NCBI GenBank assembly: GCA_002409625.1
Contig: DHNY01000006.1
Span: 88,475 to 152,474, forward strand
Reading direction: 5' to 3'
DNA length: 64,000 nt
From: Anaerolineaceae bacterium UBA5404
Lineage (GTDB): Bacteria > Chloroflexota > Anaerolineae > Anaerolineales > Anaerolineaceae
Position 1 is the first letter of the stretch, and every line of letters begins with the position of its first letter. Both the position numbers and the translations under genes were made by a program. The notes under the pieces are model-generated. The model worked only from the letters and a program-made list of their open reading frames with translations, was not told where the DNA came from and did no database searches. Below, piece by piece: positions 23,548 to 31,948 of the stretch.

Positions 23548-25464
23548 ATGACAACACTAAACGATTACTTAATAAAACTAAAAATACCGGATAGTGATCG
23601 CGCGGCATTGGTGGCCAGTTATGGAAGTTTAGATGCTGACACCTGGATTGAGGAGCTTGAGATTATTGCAACCGCTCTTGATGTGGATCAGGCTCCCAAT
23701 CCGCCTGCTTGTTTATGCGATCCGTGGCGCGATATGTGGCATGACATGCATAGTAATCCTGGTGACATTTCGAACTCAGTAAAACAAGTAAGTGAGGCTC
23801 TAGGAACTGATCTTCACCTTGCGATTACTGGCCTTCTAGGGCGCATCCAGCAAGAACTTCAAACCCGATACCAAGGCGTGAAGATTGGAAGCCGATTTAG
23901 CGCGAACCGTGCAAGACGATTGGGAAACCCACTGATGAAGCCGCCGGATCCCAAATTAGTTGCATTGCTTGAGCATATCCTGACACCAACAAAAGGTGTG
24001 ACTGCTAGTATCCGTCATTCCAATGCTGAATCTGCTTTGCTTGATTGGCTAAACGACGCGGGAAAATTTATCCGCACACCAGAAGGTGATCTTTACTATC
24101 TATGGCATTCGTCTCATACCCTATACGAACTTGACACCGAAAGATGGCATGCCTGGTTACATCAACTAACCTGTATCAGTCCGGCCACCAGACCATTCTC
24201 GGTACTCGCTAATGCCTGCAAAAGTGCGGCATCCCTCAATGGCGAGCTCAAAGAAGTTGTTCGATTAGCCTACTTTGACACTGATACAAAACTACTTTGG
24301 GTAAGCCGCTTTGATGGACGTGTTTACTGCCTGGATGGCGACACAATAACTCTAAAAAACAATGGCGATGGTCCAGTTATATTTGATGATCTCAGTATAT
24401 GGCAACCATACGAACCTATTCTTGTTAAACCTGATAAAAACGCCACAGATACTATTTCGACAATGCCAAAATGGCAAAAACCAATGTATTCATGGGCTTA
24501 TAAAATATGGACACAAAGCATCTTTTTTACTGAGTTATGTCCGACACGTCCTATTTTGGTTATGCTAGGTGAAAAAGGGTCTGGAAAATCCATGGCGTTG
24601 CGCTTGTTACTCAGGCTCCTATTCGGGGAATATTCACAGGTTTCAGGCGTTCCAGACAAACCAGACGCATTTAGCGTAACCGCTGCGCATTATCACCTTT
24701 ACGCGATGGACAATCTCGACACTTTAGAGCCCTGGTTACAGGATAAGCTTGCAAGGATCGCCACAGGAGCCCAAGACGAATATCGCAAGCTCTACACTTC
24801 AAAGGAAATGGGAACATTGATATACCGTTGTTGGATCGCAGTTACCGCACGGACGCCCGATACTTTACGCCGTGATGACCTTGCAGACCGCCTTTTACTT
24901 CTTCAGCTTGGCCGGGTCGAAGACATTGACCGACGCCGTGAAAGCTTATTTCTTTCAGACGTTGATACATTACGTTCTGAGTGGTGGGGAAGGCTTTTAT
25001 ATGACTTAAACGCAGTCGTAAAAGAACTGCAAACCAATGAGCTTCCTATTACTTCACCACTTCGCATGGCCGACTGGGAAGCGCTGGGACGCTTAATGAG
25101 CATCCAGGCAAACCAGGAACCTTTATGGGATGACATTGTTGCGGAACTCAAAAAGAACCAGGATGATTTCCTTGCAGAAGGCGATGTAGTTATTGAAGCG
25201 ATTGACGCATGGCTTAACGACTCTTCTTATTCGCCATTGTCTATTGGATCCAATCTTAACCGATGGGTAACAGCGCGTGAGTTACATAAAGAAGCGGAAA
25301 AATCACTGTTTGGATTAGAAAAACCAGACAGCACCTGGCCACGAAGTGTGAGGTCTTTTGGTCGCCGAATTATGAATGTAAAAAACGTGCTGGAACAACG
25401 CTATGGCATGGAAATGCGATTGAATCGCACAAAGAGTTTGGAGTACTGGTTTGATAACAAATAA
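23548..25464 (+). CDS. D5/VapE-like replicative helicase ATPase
   Basis: 638 residues. The ATPase core begins with GEKGSGKSMALRLLLRLLFG at about residue 345. A Walker B-type AMDNLD, a sensor segment (WIAVTARTPDTLRRDDLADR) and an arginine-finger region follow. This is the layout of phage and plasmid D5-like SF3/AAA+ helicases, which work with Prim-Pol primases; such a primase gene lies 186 bp downstream. The N-terminal 300 residues are not recognised and may bind the primase or origin. Confidence 0.75.
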   Translation: MTTLNDYLIKLKIPDSDRAALVASYGSLDADTWIEELEIIATALDVDQAPNPPACLCDPWRDMWHDMHSNPGDISNSVKQVSEALGTDLHLAITGLLGRIQQELQTRYQGVKIGSRFSANRARRLGNPLMKPPDPKLVALLEHILTPTKGVTASIRHSNAESALLDWLNDAGKFIRTPEGDLYYLWHSSHTLYELDTERWHAWLHQLTCISPATRPFSVLANACKSAASLNGELKEVVRLAYFDTDTKLLWVSRFDGRVYCLDGDTITLKNNGDGPVIFDDLSIWQPYEPILVKPDKNATDTISTMPKWQKPMYSWAYKIWTQSIFFTELCPTRPILVMLGEKGSGKSMALRLLLRLLFGEYSQVSGVPDKPDAFSVTAAHYHLYAMDNLDTLEPWLQDKLARIATGAQDEYRKLYTSKEMGTLIYRCWIAVTARTPDTLRRDDLADRLLLLQLGRVEDIDRRRESLFLSDVDTLRSEWWGRLLYDLNAVVKELQTNELPITSPLRMADWEALGRLMSIQANQEPLWDDIVAELKKNQDDFLAEGDVVIEAIDAWLNDSSYSPLSIGSNLNRWVTARELHKEAEKSLFGLEKPDSTWPRSVRSFGRRIMNVKNVLEQRYGMEMRLNRTKSLEYWFDNK

Positions 25465-25502
25465 GCCAAATTTACCGATAATCGATAAAAAACAAGTAAA
25501 AA

Positions 25503-25631
25503 CTGCAGGGTTTGCAGGGTTTAAAAGGCTTTTCTATATAACTTTCTGTACGCGCGAGAGAATTATTTATTTATTATTAAGTAAATATAAACTTATAGGA
25601 AATGGGCGAAATAACCCTGCAAACCCTGCAG
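25503..25631. repeat. Inverted iterons, candidate replication origin
   Basis: CTGCAGGGTTTGCAGGGTT (25503-25521) and its perfect 19-bp reverse complement (25613-25631) flank a 91-bp AT-rich spacer. Each arm holds two direct TGCAGGGTT units. The site is the only gap between the helicase and primase genes, and the spacer contains a strongly AT-rich core (about 25560-25600). This is how iteron origins are built; function is inferred. Confidence 0.6.
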
Positions 25632-25649
25632 AAGAAAAAGGATAAAAAA

Positions 25650-26504
25650 ATGACAAAGGGCGTGCAAATTCATACTGCATTATGGTTTTTCAATCACGGA
25701 TTTTCTGTAATCCCACAATACATCCACACCAAAACACCAAAATTTAGGTGGGGAAAATACCAGACCCAACGGCCTACTGAAAACGAGTTACGTCGTTGGT
25801 TTTCTATCCCTTCAAATGGTGCGATTGTGTGCGGCGCCAATAACCTTATGGTTATTGATTTTGATGATGCAAGTATGTTTACTGAGTGGTTGATGTGGAC
25901 TAATATGACGCCGAAAACTAGATTTATTGCCAACAGTGCTTATAAAGTCCGTACAGCCAGGGGCGTGCATGTATACACAAGATCAGCTTCAAAACCGCGA
26001 AACCTTCATTACCCAGGCATTGACATCAAAGGATTTGGCGGCCTTGTTACAATACCAGGCTCTATACATCCAAGCGGATTTGTCTATACTGAGTACGGTG
26101 GGACAGATTTTCCGATTATCAGTGACCTCAGTGAGATCCTGCCGTCTTGGATGATGATTACATCAGAACCTGAAAAACCACAGAGAAAAACCATTGATCA
26201 GCTTTCAGCAGCCGATATCCTCAATATGGATACAGATAATACCTTTGTGGATCTAGAGCTGATCAAAAGAAATTACAGAATTGAAAACATGCTTCAAGAT
26301 GTCATTATAGATTCTGGCTCCCATTGGGGGCTTACGCGGTGTCCTTTTCACGATGACAATAGCCCAAGCTTTTGGGTGGATACTGCAAAACAGTTATGTG
26401 GATGTTTTTCAGGATGCACAAGCGCACCATTGGACGCAATAAATTTATATGCAAGGCTTCATGGACTTTCTAATACTGAAGCTATAAAGGAGATGGGTAA
26501 ATGA
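25650..26504 (+). CDS. Prim-Pol (AEP) primase with C-terminal zinc motif
   Basis: 284 residues from the ATG at 25650. The N-terminal bifunctional primase-polymerase domain shows FFNHGFSVIPQ, GAIVCGANNLMVIDFDD with the catalytic DxD, and KVRTARGVHVY, then GIDIKGFGGLVTIPGSIHPSG. The C-terminus (about 225-284) reads CPFHDDNSPSFWVD and CGCFSGC, a CHC2-like zinc finger normally found at the front of DnaG primases. The combination suits priming beside the D5-like helicase. Two exact or near motif copies (25880, 26087) lie in the gene. Confidence 0.8.
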   Translation: MTKGVQIHTALWFFNHGFSVIPQYIHTKTPKFRWGKYQTQRPTENELRRWFSIPSNGAIVCGANNLMVIDFDDASMFTEWLMWTNMTPKTRFIANSAYKVRTARGVHVYTRSASKPRNLHYPGIDIKGFGGLVTIPGSIHPSGFVYTEYGGTDFPIISDLSEILPSWMMITSEPEKPQRKTIDQLSAADILNMDTDNTFVDLELIKRNYRIENMLQDVIIDSGSHWGLTRCPFHDDNSPSFWVDTAKQLCGCFSGCTSAPLDAINLYARLHGLSNTEAIKEMGK

Positions 26505-26737
26505 GTAGTGAAGAAATAAAATGCCCGACATGTGACAATCTTATTGGTTATTCTTACGACATTGATGGGGTTATGTTTTTGGATTGCGGTGGGTTGATTG
26601 TCCGTGAGCTAAAATCAAACTGCAAACAGTGTGGAAGGGAATTCTTTTGGGTTGTTCCTAACATTCGGCTAGAGCGGTTGATTAAGAGAGTGTTGAAAAA
26701 TCGTAAACAATTCTTTGGCGACACGCCTCGAAATTGA
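26501..26737 (+). CDS. Com-like zinc-ribbon protein, paralogue of 14207-14425
   Basis: 78 residues. Cysteine pairs CPTC and CKQCG are separated by about 33 residues with a shared central pattern (IDGVMFLDCGGLIVRELKSN) matching the left-end protein. Overlaps the primase by four bases. Phage Com activates translation of Mom; no mom-like gene is seen, so the call is structural only. Confidence 0.6.
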   Translation: MSSEEIKCPTCDNLIGYSYDIDGVMFLDCGGLIVRELKSNCKQCGREFFWVVPNIRLERLIKRVLKNRKQFFGDTPRN

Positions 26738-27321
26738 TGATGGGCGTTAAATCTAACGAAGAAACGGATTGTTATATGGCAGAAAAAAACGATCATGTAA
26801 ATGACGCATTATTTACGGTCAATAATCTTATTGATGATATTTGTGTTTTTTTAGAAGTGATGAACAAGGTGTTTGAAGAGTGGGGCAATGCCATAAGACA
26901 ATTAATTGATAGTTTCATTATACCGGCTGAGAGAGAGATTTTTAAGCCAAACCGCTTTATAATAAGTGGACACCGAAGAAAGAAAATTAAATTGCCGATC
27001 AGAACATTCATAAGTAGGAAGGAAAGAACCATAATGATTACATGGGAACAATTGGTAGAAGTTGAGCCACGATTAGCGGAATTATTAGAAGAGATTAAGA
27101 AGGTCAAAGATAATCCTGAGGAACCATCATTTTGTGCGAATTATGAATGGTATGTAAGAGAGCGCGCGGATGGACGAAGTTTCAAACGGAAGATGATAAG
27201 TTTGGTTGGAAGCGAAGCAGAAACAAGTAATCGGTTATTGTCTACATCTGAAGCATATGATTTGGCGTATGGTGTGCTTTATGACACGCTTCCAGGATGT
27301 AGGAACTGCACCTGTTTATAA
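26734..27321 (+). CDS. 195-residue hypothetical protein, possibly two genes in one frame
   Basis: The frame is open from 26734, overlapping the zinc protein by four bases. A second strong start lies inside: GGAAGGAAAG followed by the ATG at 27034, giving MITWEQLVEVEPRLAELLEE and 95 residues. The N-terminal 100 residues are helical and the C-terminal part ends GCRNCTCL. It may be a single protein, a fusion, or yield two products. Not recognised. Confidence 0.5.
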   Translation: MMMGVKSNEETDCYMAEKNDHVNDALFTVNNLIDDICVFLEVMNKVFEEWGNAIRQLIDSFIIPAEREIFKPNRFIISGHRRKKIKLPIRTFISRKERTIMITWEQLVEVEPRLAELLEEIKKVKDNPEEPSFCANYEWYVRERADGRSFKRKMISLVGSEAETSNRLLSTSEAYDLAYGVLYDTLPGCRNCTCL

Positions 27322-27340
27322 TTTCCTGAATGTTATATGC

Positions 27341-27428
27341 TATAATACACATATAACCAAATAGCGAATACTGGTTTTTTCCACCCAGGACATGCACTTG
27401 AGATAGTGCCCGATGTCTTGGGTTTTTT
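27341..27428 (+). promoter_or_regulatory. Promoter-terminator cassette 1, before the packaging module
   Basis: An extended -10 (TGCTATAAT, box 27341-27346) is followed 38 bases later by a terminator hairpin, CCCAGGACAT (27384) / ATGTCTTGGG (27413), with an inner GCACT/AGTGC stem and GGGTTTTTTG. A sister copy lies at 34224-34311. RNA started here would stop after about 75 bases unless antiterminated. Confidence 0.7.
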
Positions 27429-27448
27429 GTTTTAACTCGGAGGATGAT

Positions 27449-27694
27449 ATGAAGAAATGGAATGAATTGAACGCGTTCGGAAAGTTGATCAGAAGCAGGA
27501 AGTTTTGGCTTGCCATTGTTGATGTGGTTATTTCAACTGCAACTTATCTTGTTACCTGGTTACTGAGCCCAGAACTTGCAGAGCGGATCATTTGGCTTAT
27601 TGCTGCCTGGCAACCGATCATCATTATGGTTGTTCTTGGAATTGCGATTGAGGACGCTGCCGAAAAACGCAATATAGAACCATTGAATCAGTAG
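27449..27694 (+). CDS. Small two-TM protein, holin candidate
   Basis: 81 residues from the ATG at 27449 behind CGGAGGATG. A basic N-terminus precedes two hydrophobic helices (FWLAIVDVVISTATYLVTWL and IIWLIAAWQPIIIMVVLGIA), and a charged tail follows. Size and topology fit a class II holin, though it lies before the terminase genes rather than beside the endolysin. First gene after the promoter-terminator cassette. Confidence 0.5.
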   Translation: MKKWNELNAFGKLIRSRKFWLAIVDVVISTATYLVTWLLSPELAERIIWLIAAWQPIIIMVVLGIAIEDAAEKRNIEPLNQ

Positions 27695-27701
27695 GTTCAA
27701 T

Positions 27702-28190
27702 ATGACCTGGCTTGAAGTTTTAGGATCCTTTGTAGGTGGCGGTGCTTTGGTCGCTATTATCACGGCCATTGCAAACCGCCGGAAGGTAGAAGCAGACGCG
27801 GATAAAACATGCACGGAAGCCGAGAACCAAAAACTCAAAGCCCAGGCTGAGGTTTATTCGTCATTAGCGGCAACCGTGAATACTTTGCATGAAACCGCTG
27901 CGAACAATCTTGAGGAGTATTCCAAGCGAATTGCCAAACAAGATGAAAAAATTGGGCATCTTGAAGGGAAGATAGATAGTCTTCAAGATACTTTACTGAG
28001 TAAGACAAACGAGATGGCGGCTTACATAGAAGAAAACGTAAAACTAAAATCTGAACTTGAGAGCGTGAGACGGGCTCTTACTGCACGTGATAAAGATGTG
28101 GAGAGTTTGAAGAAAGCTTTGAATGATGCCAAGAAGCGGATTGATGAACTTGAATCCCAAATGGGAGTGAGCCATTATGACCGATATTGA
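27702..28190 (+). CDS. Membrane-anchored coiled-coil protein
   Basis: 162 residues: a short N-terminal hydrophobic helix (VLGSFVGGGALVAIITAIAN) and then about 125 residues of continuous heptad coiled coil (AKQDEKIGHLEGKIDSLQDT...). The shape recalls spanin- or Rz-like envelope proteins, or phage DUF proteins near holins. Exact TACTGAGTA at 27994-28002 encodes L-S. Not recognised with certainty. Confidence 0.5.
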   Translation: MTWLEVLGSFVGGGALVAIITAIANRRKVEADADKTCTEAENQKLKAQAEVYSSLAATVNTLHETAANNLEEYSKRIAKQDEKIGHLEGKIDSLQDTLLSKTNEMAAYIEENVKLKSELESVRRALTARDKDVESLKKALNDAKKRIDELESQMGVSHYDRY

Positions 28191-28821
28191 TATCTTTAAC
28201 TTGGAAGATCCAGTCATTGATGACTCGTTTTTATTTAAGATGTTGGATTCTGAGACACAATTGGAATCTTCGTTCATGCCAGAGGGGCGGGTGTTCAAAC
28301 GAGGTGAAGGCCGCCGGATGATGCGGCATATTACCAAGTTGGAATTAGCCGCTGACTTGCTCAACAATATAGAATTACCTGCACCTGGCGAAACGATCCA
28401 TGTTATTAGCAACGCTAAATATGATTTCTTCAATGTGATTATGGCGGCTGCGACTAAGACCGCGCCCGTGTTTGACTTTTACGGATCCACTTGGACCATG
28501 AGTAAATACAATGTGCAGGATTTACTGAGTGCGTTGGACAATGGGACGATTAAGAATGCAACTATTCTTACTGGGACCTACTTCAAACGCCGTGAATCAC
28601 CGGTGTATGCGCAGTTAGTAACTGGACTCACTAAGCACAATCAGAGGTTTATAGCATTCGAGAACCACACAAAAGTTGCTTTACTGAGGTCCAAAGATGC
28701 GCGCCTGGTGTTTGAAGGTAGTGCGAATTTTACGGCTAATCCAAGACTGGAAAACTACATTATCTGTAATGACCAGGAATTATACGAATTTCACCGCGCC
28801 TGGATGGAGGAACTATTCTAA
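28177..28821 (+). CDS. PLD-like domain protein next to terminase
   Basis: 214 residues. The C-terminal HTKVALLRSKD and GSANFTANPRLEN are one HxKx4D motif with the following GS(x)N block of the phospholipase D nuclease superfamily. One HKD motif per chain means a homodimer, as in Nuc/BfiI nucleases. Overlaps the previous gene by 14 bases and TerS by one. It may process DNA ends at packaging or attack host DNA. Confidence 0.65.
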   Translation: MTDIDIFNLEDPVIDDSFLFKMLDSETQLESSFMPEGRVFKRGEGRRMMRHITKLELAADLLNNIELPAPGETIHVISNAKYDFFNVIMAAATKTAPVFDFYGSTWTMSKYNVQDLLSALDNGTIKNATILTGTYFKRRESPVYAQLVTGLTKHNQRFIAFENHTKVALLRSKDARLVFEGSANFTANPRLENYIICNDQELYEFHRAWMEELF

Positions 28822-29237
28822 TGGCCAACCCAACCAAGGCCACGATGAACATCCGCATCAATGCCGTTGCGTCAATGATTCTGCAAGGTGTGTCGCGGGA
28901 AAAGATTCTTAAGTATGCGAATGATGAAGGGTGGGGCGTTAGCAATCGAACAATTGACCGCTATATCGCGGTTGCACGTGAAGGGTTTGAGAAAGTTGCA
29001 AAAGTCAATCTCAAGTTTGAATTGGGACGGGCTTTATCGCGGTTGGATGATTTGTACGCGCGTTCGGTTGCTACTCAGGATTATAAAAACGCATTGAACA
29101 TCATAAAAGAACGTGCTGCCCTGGTTGGACTTTACTCAGTAAATGTCAATGCTGCATCAGATGACAATAGCAAACAACGTCATGATGAATTTATGGACGC
29201 GCTGAAGGATTGGAAGAATGCTCATCCAGAAGTTTAG
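28821..29237 (+). CDS. terS: Terminase small subunit
   Basis: 138 residues. An N-terminal HTH (INAVASMILQGVSREKILKY, then VSNRTIDRYIAVARE) and a helical oligomerisation region (FELGRALSRLDDLYARSVAT) match phage TerS. It overlaps the large-subunit gene by 20 bases. It recognises the phage packaging site. An exact TACTCAGTA lies at 29133. Confidence 0.75.
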   Translation: MANPTKATMNIRINAVASMILQGVSREKILKYANDEGWGVSNRTIDRYIAVAREGFEKVAKVNLKFELGRALSRLDDLYARSVATQDYKNALNIIKERAALVGLYSVNVNAASDDNSKQRHDEFMDALKDWKNAHPEV

Positions 29238-30489
29238 CCCAAAACAGATGGATGTCATGGCTTTCGGGCTTGATGACCGTCCGATTCTTATTGCGGATGG
29301 CGCGGTTCGAAGCGGCAAAACCGTTGCGGTGAGTATTAGTTTCCTTGCCTGGGCGATGGAGACATTCGATAAAGCCACGTTTATTATTGCCGGTAAAACC
29401 GTTTCTTCTGCTGAGAGAAATGTGATTATGCCACTTATGACGATTGAAAACTTGCCTTATTCTATGGACTATCGCCGGTCTGATCGTCAACTTTTGGTAA
29501 AGGGAAATGGCGGGCGTGAGAATTATTTTTACGTGTTCGGCGGCAAGGATGAGTCATCATACAGCCTGGTTCAAGGGCTTACAGCCAGTGGCGCGATGTT
29601 TGACGAAGTAGCCTTGCAGCCACAGTCTTTTGTTGATCAAGCGATTGCCAGAACACTGGCGACTGATAATGCAAAGATATACTTCAACTGTAATCCAGAA
29701 AATCCAGAACACTACATCCATCAGACATATATTGCTGTTGACCGGCCAGATGTCAAGCATTTGCATTTCACGATGCGGGACAATCCGATTATGACTCCCG
29801 AGATGATCGCACGCGCGGAAAGGCTTTATAGCGGGATTTTTTATCGTCGTTACATTCTTGGCCAGTGGGTTAGAGCAGAAGGGCTTATCTTTGGCCAATT
29901 TGCTGATAATCCTCATAATTGGATCATTGGTGAACTTACTGAAGAAGAAAAGAACGCTTTGAAGTTTATTACTTTTGGTGTGGATTATGGTGAGAATACA
30001 AGTCACACCGTTTTTATTGCAACTGGACTAACGAGAAGTGCCAGTCAGGTTTACGCCCTTGCGGAGCGGAAGCTTGATAGTAAAGGCGTCGATCCTGCGG
30101 CAATAGAGGATGCTTTTGTCGATTTCGTGCGGGATGTTATGAGGCTTTACCCTGGCGTGCGATTGACTTACGCATTTTGTGACCATCCAGAGACAATCAC
30201 AAATGGTATCAACAAGCGGATCAGAAAAGAAAAACTGCCAGTGGTAGCAGTGACCGCCATTAAAGAAGAAATAAATACACGTATTTATGCACAAGAGAAG
30301 ATGTTGAATCTTGGGATTATCAAGATCCACCGCCGGTGTTCGATGTTGATCCACAGTCTCAGTAACCAGGTGTGGGACGAAAAGAAACAGACTGATACAC
30401 GCTTGGATGTGAATCCTGATGTAGCTGATATAGCGGATGCCTGGGAATATTCCTGGATGAATTTTATTGATGAAATTGGAGTGAGGTAA
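29218..30489 (+). CDS. terL: Terminase large subunit
   Basis: 423 residues. The ATPase has Walker A GAVRSGKT (28-35), Walker B GAMFDEV and a coupling motif FNCNPENPEHYIH. The nuclease has GVDYGEN (first Asp), AFCDHPETI (second Asp) and a final DVADIADAWEYS. This is a PBSX/SPP1-type TerL. It translocates DNA into the procapsid and cuts the concatemer. Confidence 0.93.
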   Translation: MLIQKFSPKQMDVMAFGLDDRPILIADGAVRSGKTVAVSISFLAWAMETFDKATFIIAGKTVSSAERNVIMPLMTIENLPYSMDYRRSDRQLLVKGNGGRENYFYVFGGKDESSYSLVQGLTASGAMFDEVALQPQSFVDQAIARTLATDNAKIYFNCNPENPEHYIHQTYIAVDRPDVKHLHFTMRDNPIMTPEMIARAERLYSGIFYRRYILGQWVRAEGLIFGQFADNPHNWIIGELTEEEKNALKFITFGVDYGENTSHTVFIATGLTRSASQVYALAERKLDSKGVDPAAIEDAFVDFVRDVMRLYPGVRLTYAFCDHPETITNGINKRIRKEKLPVVAVTAIKEEINTRIYAQEKMLNLGIIKIHRRCSMLIHSLSNQVWDEKKQTDTRLDVNPDVADIADAWEYSWMNFIDEIGVR

Positions 30490-30491
30490 AT

Positions 30492-31943
30492 ATGAACCTT
30501 GAACATGTTGTTGATGCAATTAAGAAATTTACTGGCCGGGATGTGGTCATTAGCCCGATGTATAACAAAATTGGTGAATGGCGGGATTGGCTGAATGGTG
30601 ATGTGGATGGATTCTATGAATATACAATGTCCGTTGACCTGGTAACCAACAAGCAGGCAACTATCACCCGCCACCGCACGGACATGTTCAAGCGCGCGTG
30701 TGAGGATTGGGCATCGCTGTTACTGAACGAGCTTACCCGTTTCGAGTTGGATAATAAAGCAACCGAACAATGGCTCCAGGGAGATGACGGCAATGGTGGA
30801 ATACTGGGAGACAACGACTTCCGACGGAATGCCAACGAACTCATTATGGTATCCCGTTGGGCTGGCACCGCGGCGTTTGAAGCATATGTTGAAGATGGCA
30901 CGGTGGTTGCTGATAGTGGGCAACTACTGAGCGGCAAAGACGTCGGGATCAACTTTCTATCCGGCGATCAAATCATCCCCATAAGTCACCGCAATGGCAT
31001 TGTCAAAGAAGTCGCGTTTGTATCTGAGAAAATAATCGACGAAACAAAAAAACATCACGCTGTGAGTATGCATGTTCTCGAAGGTGGGCTTTACACAATT
31101 TGGTACTTCACGATCGATGAAAACGGCAAGGTAATTGGTGAACCTGTCGTTGTCCGCACTGGCAGTCCGATTCCGTGGTTCTCGGTAATCAGAAAAGCTG
31201 GCTACAACCGCTATGATCCCGCGGGTCCATTTGGGTGCGGCATTCTTGACGGCAACGAGGACATTCTCAAGGGTTTGGATACTGCCTTCGATAACTTCAT
31301 TACTGACTTTGTTTTGGGTCGGAAAATGGTCTTCATGAACTCGACCTTGTTCTCCCAGGATGATAAGGGAAGATTTATCGCTCCGCAAATGATGGGAAAC
31401 CAGTTGTTTATTAATGTGGGGGATCGGCTGAAGTCCGACAAATCAATGCTGGAAGAATATAACCCCCAATTGCGGGTCGAGGAAAATGCGAATGGGGTCC
31501 AGCGGATGTTGGATATTTTCTCATTTAAGATCGGTCTTGGCAAAGGTTTTTACAAACTCGACGAAGACGGAATAGTAAAGACTGCTACTGAGTATACAGG
31601 GTCAAAGCAGGGTCTGATCCGCAACATATCCCGTGAGATGATCGGCATACAAGCGGCGTTAAAACAGCTCATTGAAGCGGTGCTGTGGATCGGGGAAAAT
31701 GTGCTCCATGTTCCAGGCGCAAAATTTGAAGATGATGTACGGGTAGTTGCGGACGACTCGTATATCACTGATGAATATACAGAGCGTAAAGTTTGGCAAG
31801 AAGAAGTTGCACTAGGTTTGCGATCCAAACAGGAATACCGCGAACGTTTTATGGCTGAATCTGAGGAAGAGGCGATAGAAGCGATCGAGAAAATAAAAAA
31901 AGAGACTCCAGGTCTGGGTGATCTGCTTGGTGATACTGAGTAA
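30492..31943 (+). CDS. Portal protein (SPP1 gp6-like)
   Basis: 483 residues, two bases after TerL. WRDWLNGDVDGFYEY at the N-terminus, the core MFKRACEDWASLLLNELTRF, and a late segment GLGKGFYKLDEDGIVKTATE fit the SPP1-gp6 portal family. It forms the dodecameric vertex for DNA passage and head-tail joining. Its stop codon TAA overlaps an exact TACTGAGTA (31934-31942) that precedes the next gene's start. Confidence 0.85.
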   Translation: MNLEHVVDAIKKFTGRDVVISPMYNKIGEWRDWLNGDVDGFYEYTMSVDLVTNKQATITRHRTDMFKRACEDWASLLLNELTRFELDNKATEQWLQGDDGNGGILGDNDFRRNANELIMVSRWAGTAAFEAYVEDGTVVADSGQLLSGKDVGINFLSGDQIIPISHRNGIVKEVAFVSEKIIDETKKHHAVSMHVLEGGLYTIWYFTIDENGKVIGEPVVVRTGSPIPWFSVIRKAGYNRYDPAGPFGCGILDGNEDILKGLDTAFDNFITDFVLGRKMVFMNSTLFSQDDKGRFIAPQMMGNQLFINVGDRLKSDKSMLEEYNPQLRVEENANGVQRMLDIFSFKIGLGKGFYKLDEDGIVKTATEYTGSKQGLIRNISREMIGIQAALKQLIEAVLWIGENVLHVPGAKFEDDVRVVADDSYITDEYTERKVWQEEVALGLRSKQEYRERFMAESEEEAIEAIEKIKKETPGLGDLLGDTE

Positions 31944-31948
31944 AAGAC

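Noticed and set aside
25451..25645. 64-codon ORF between helicase and primase
   Set aside because: It overlaps the helicase end, crosses both iteron arms and the AT-rich spacer, and has no ribosome site.
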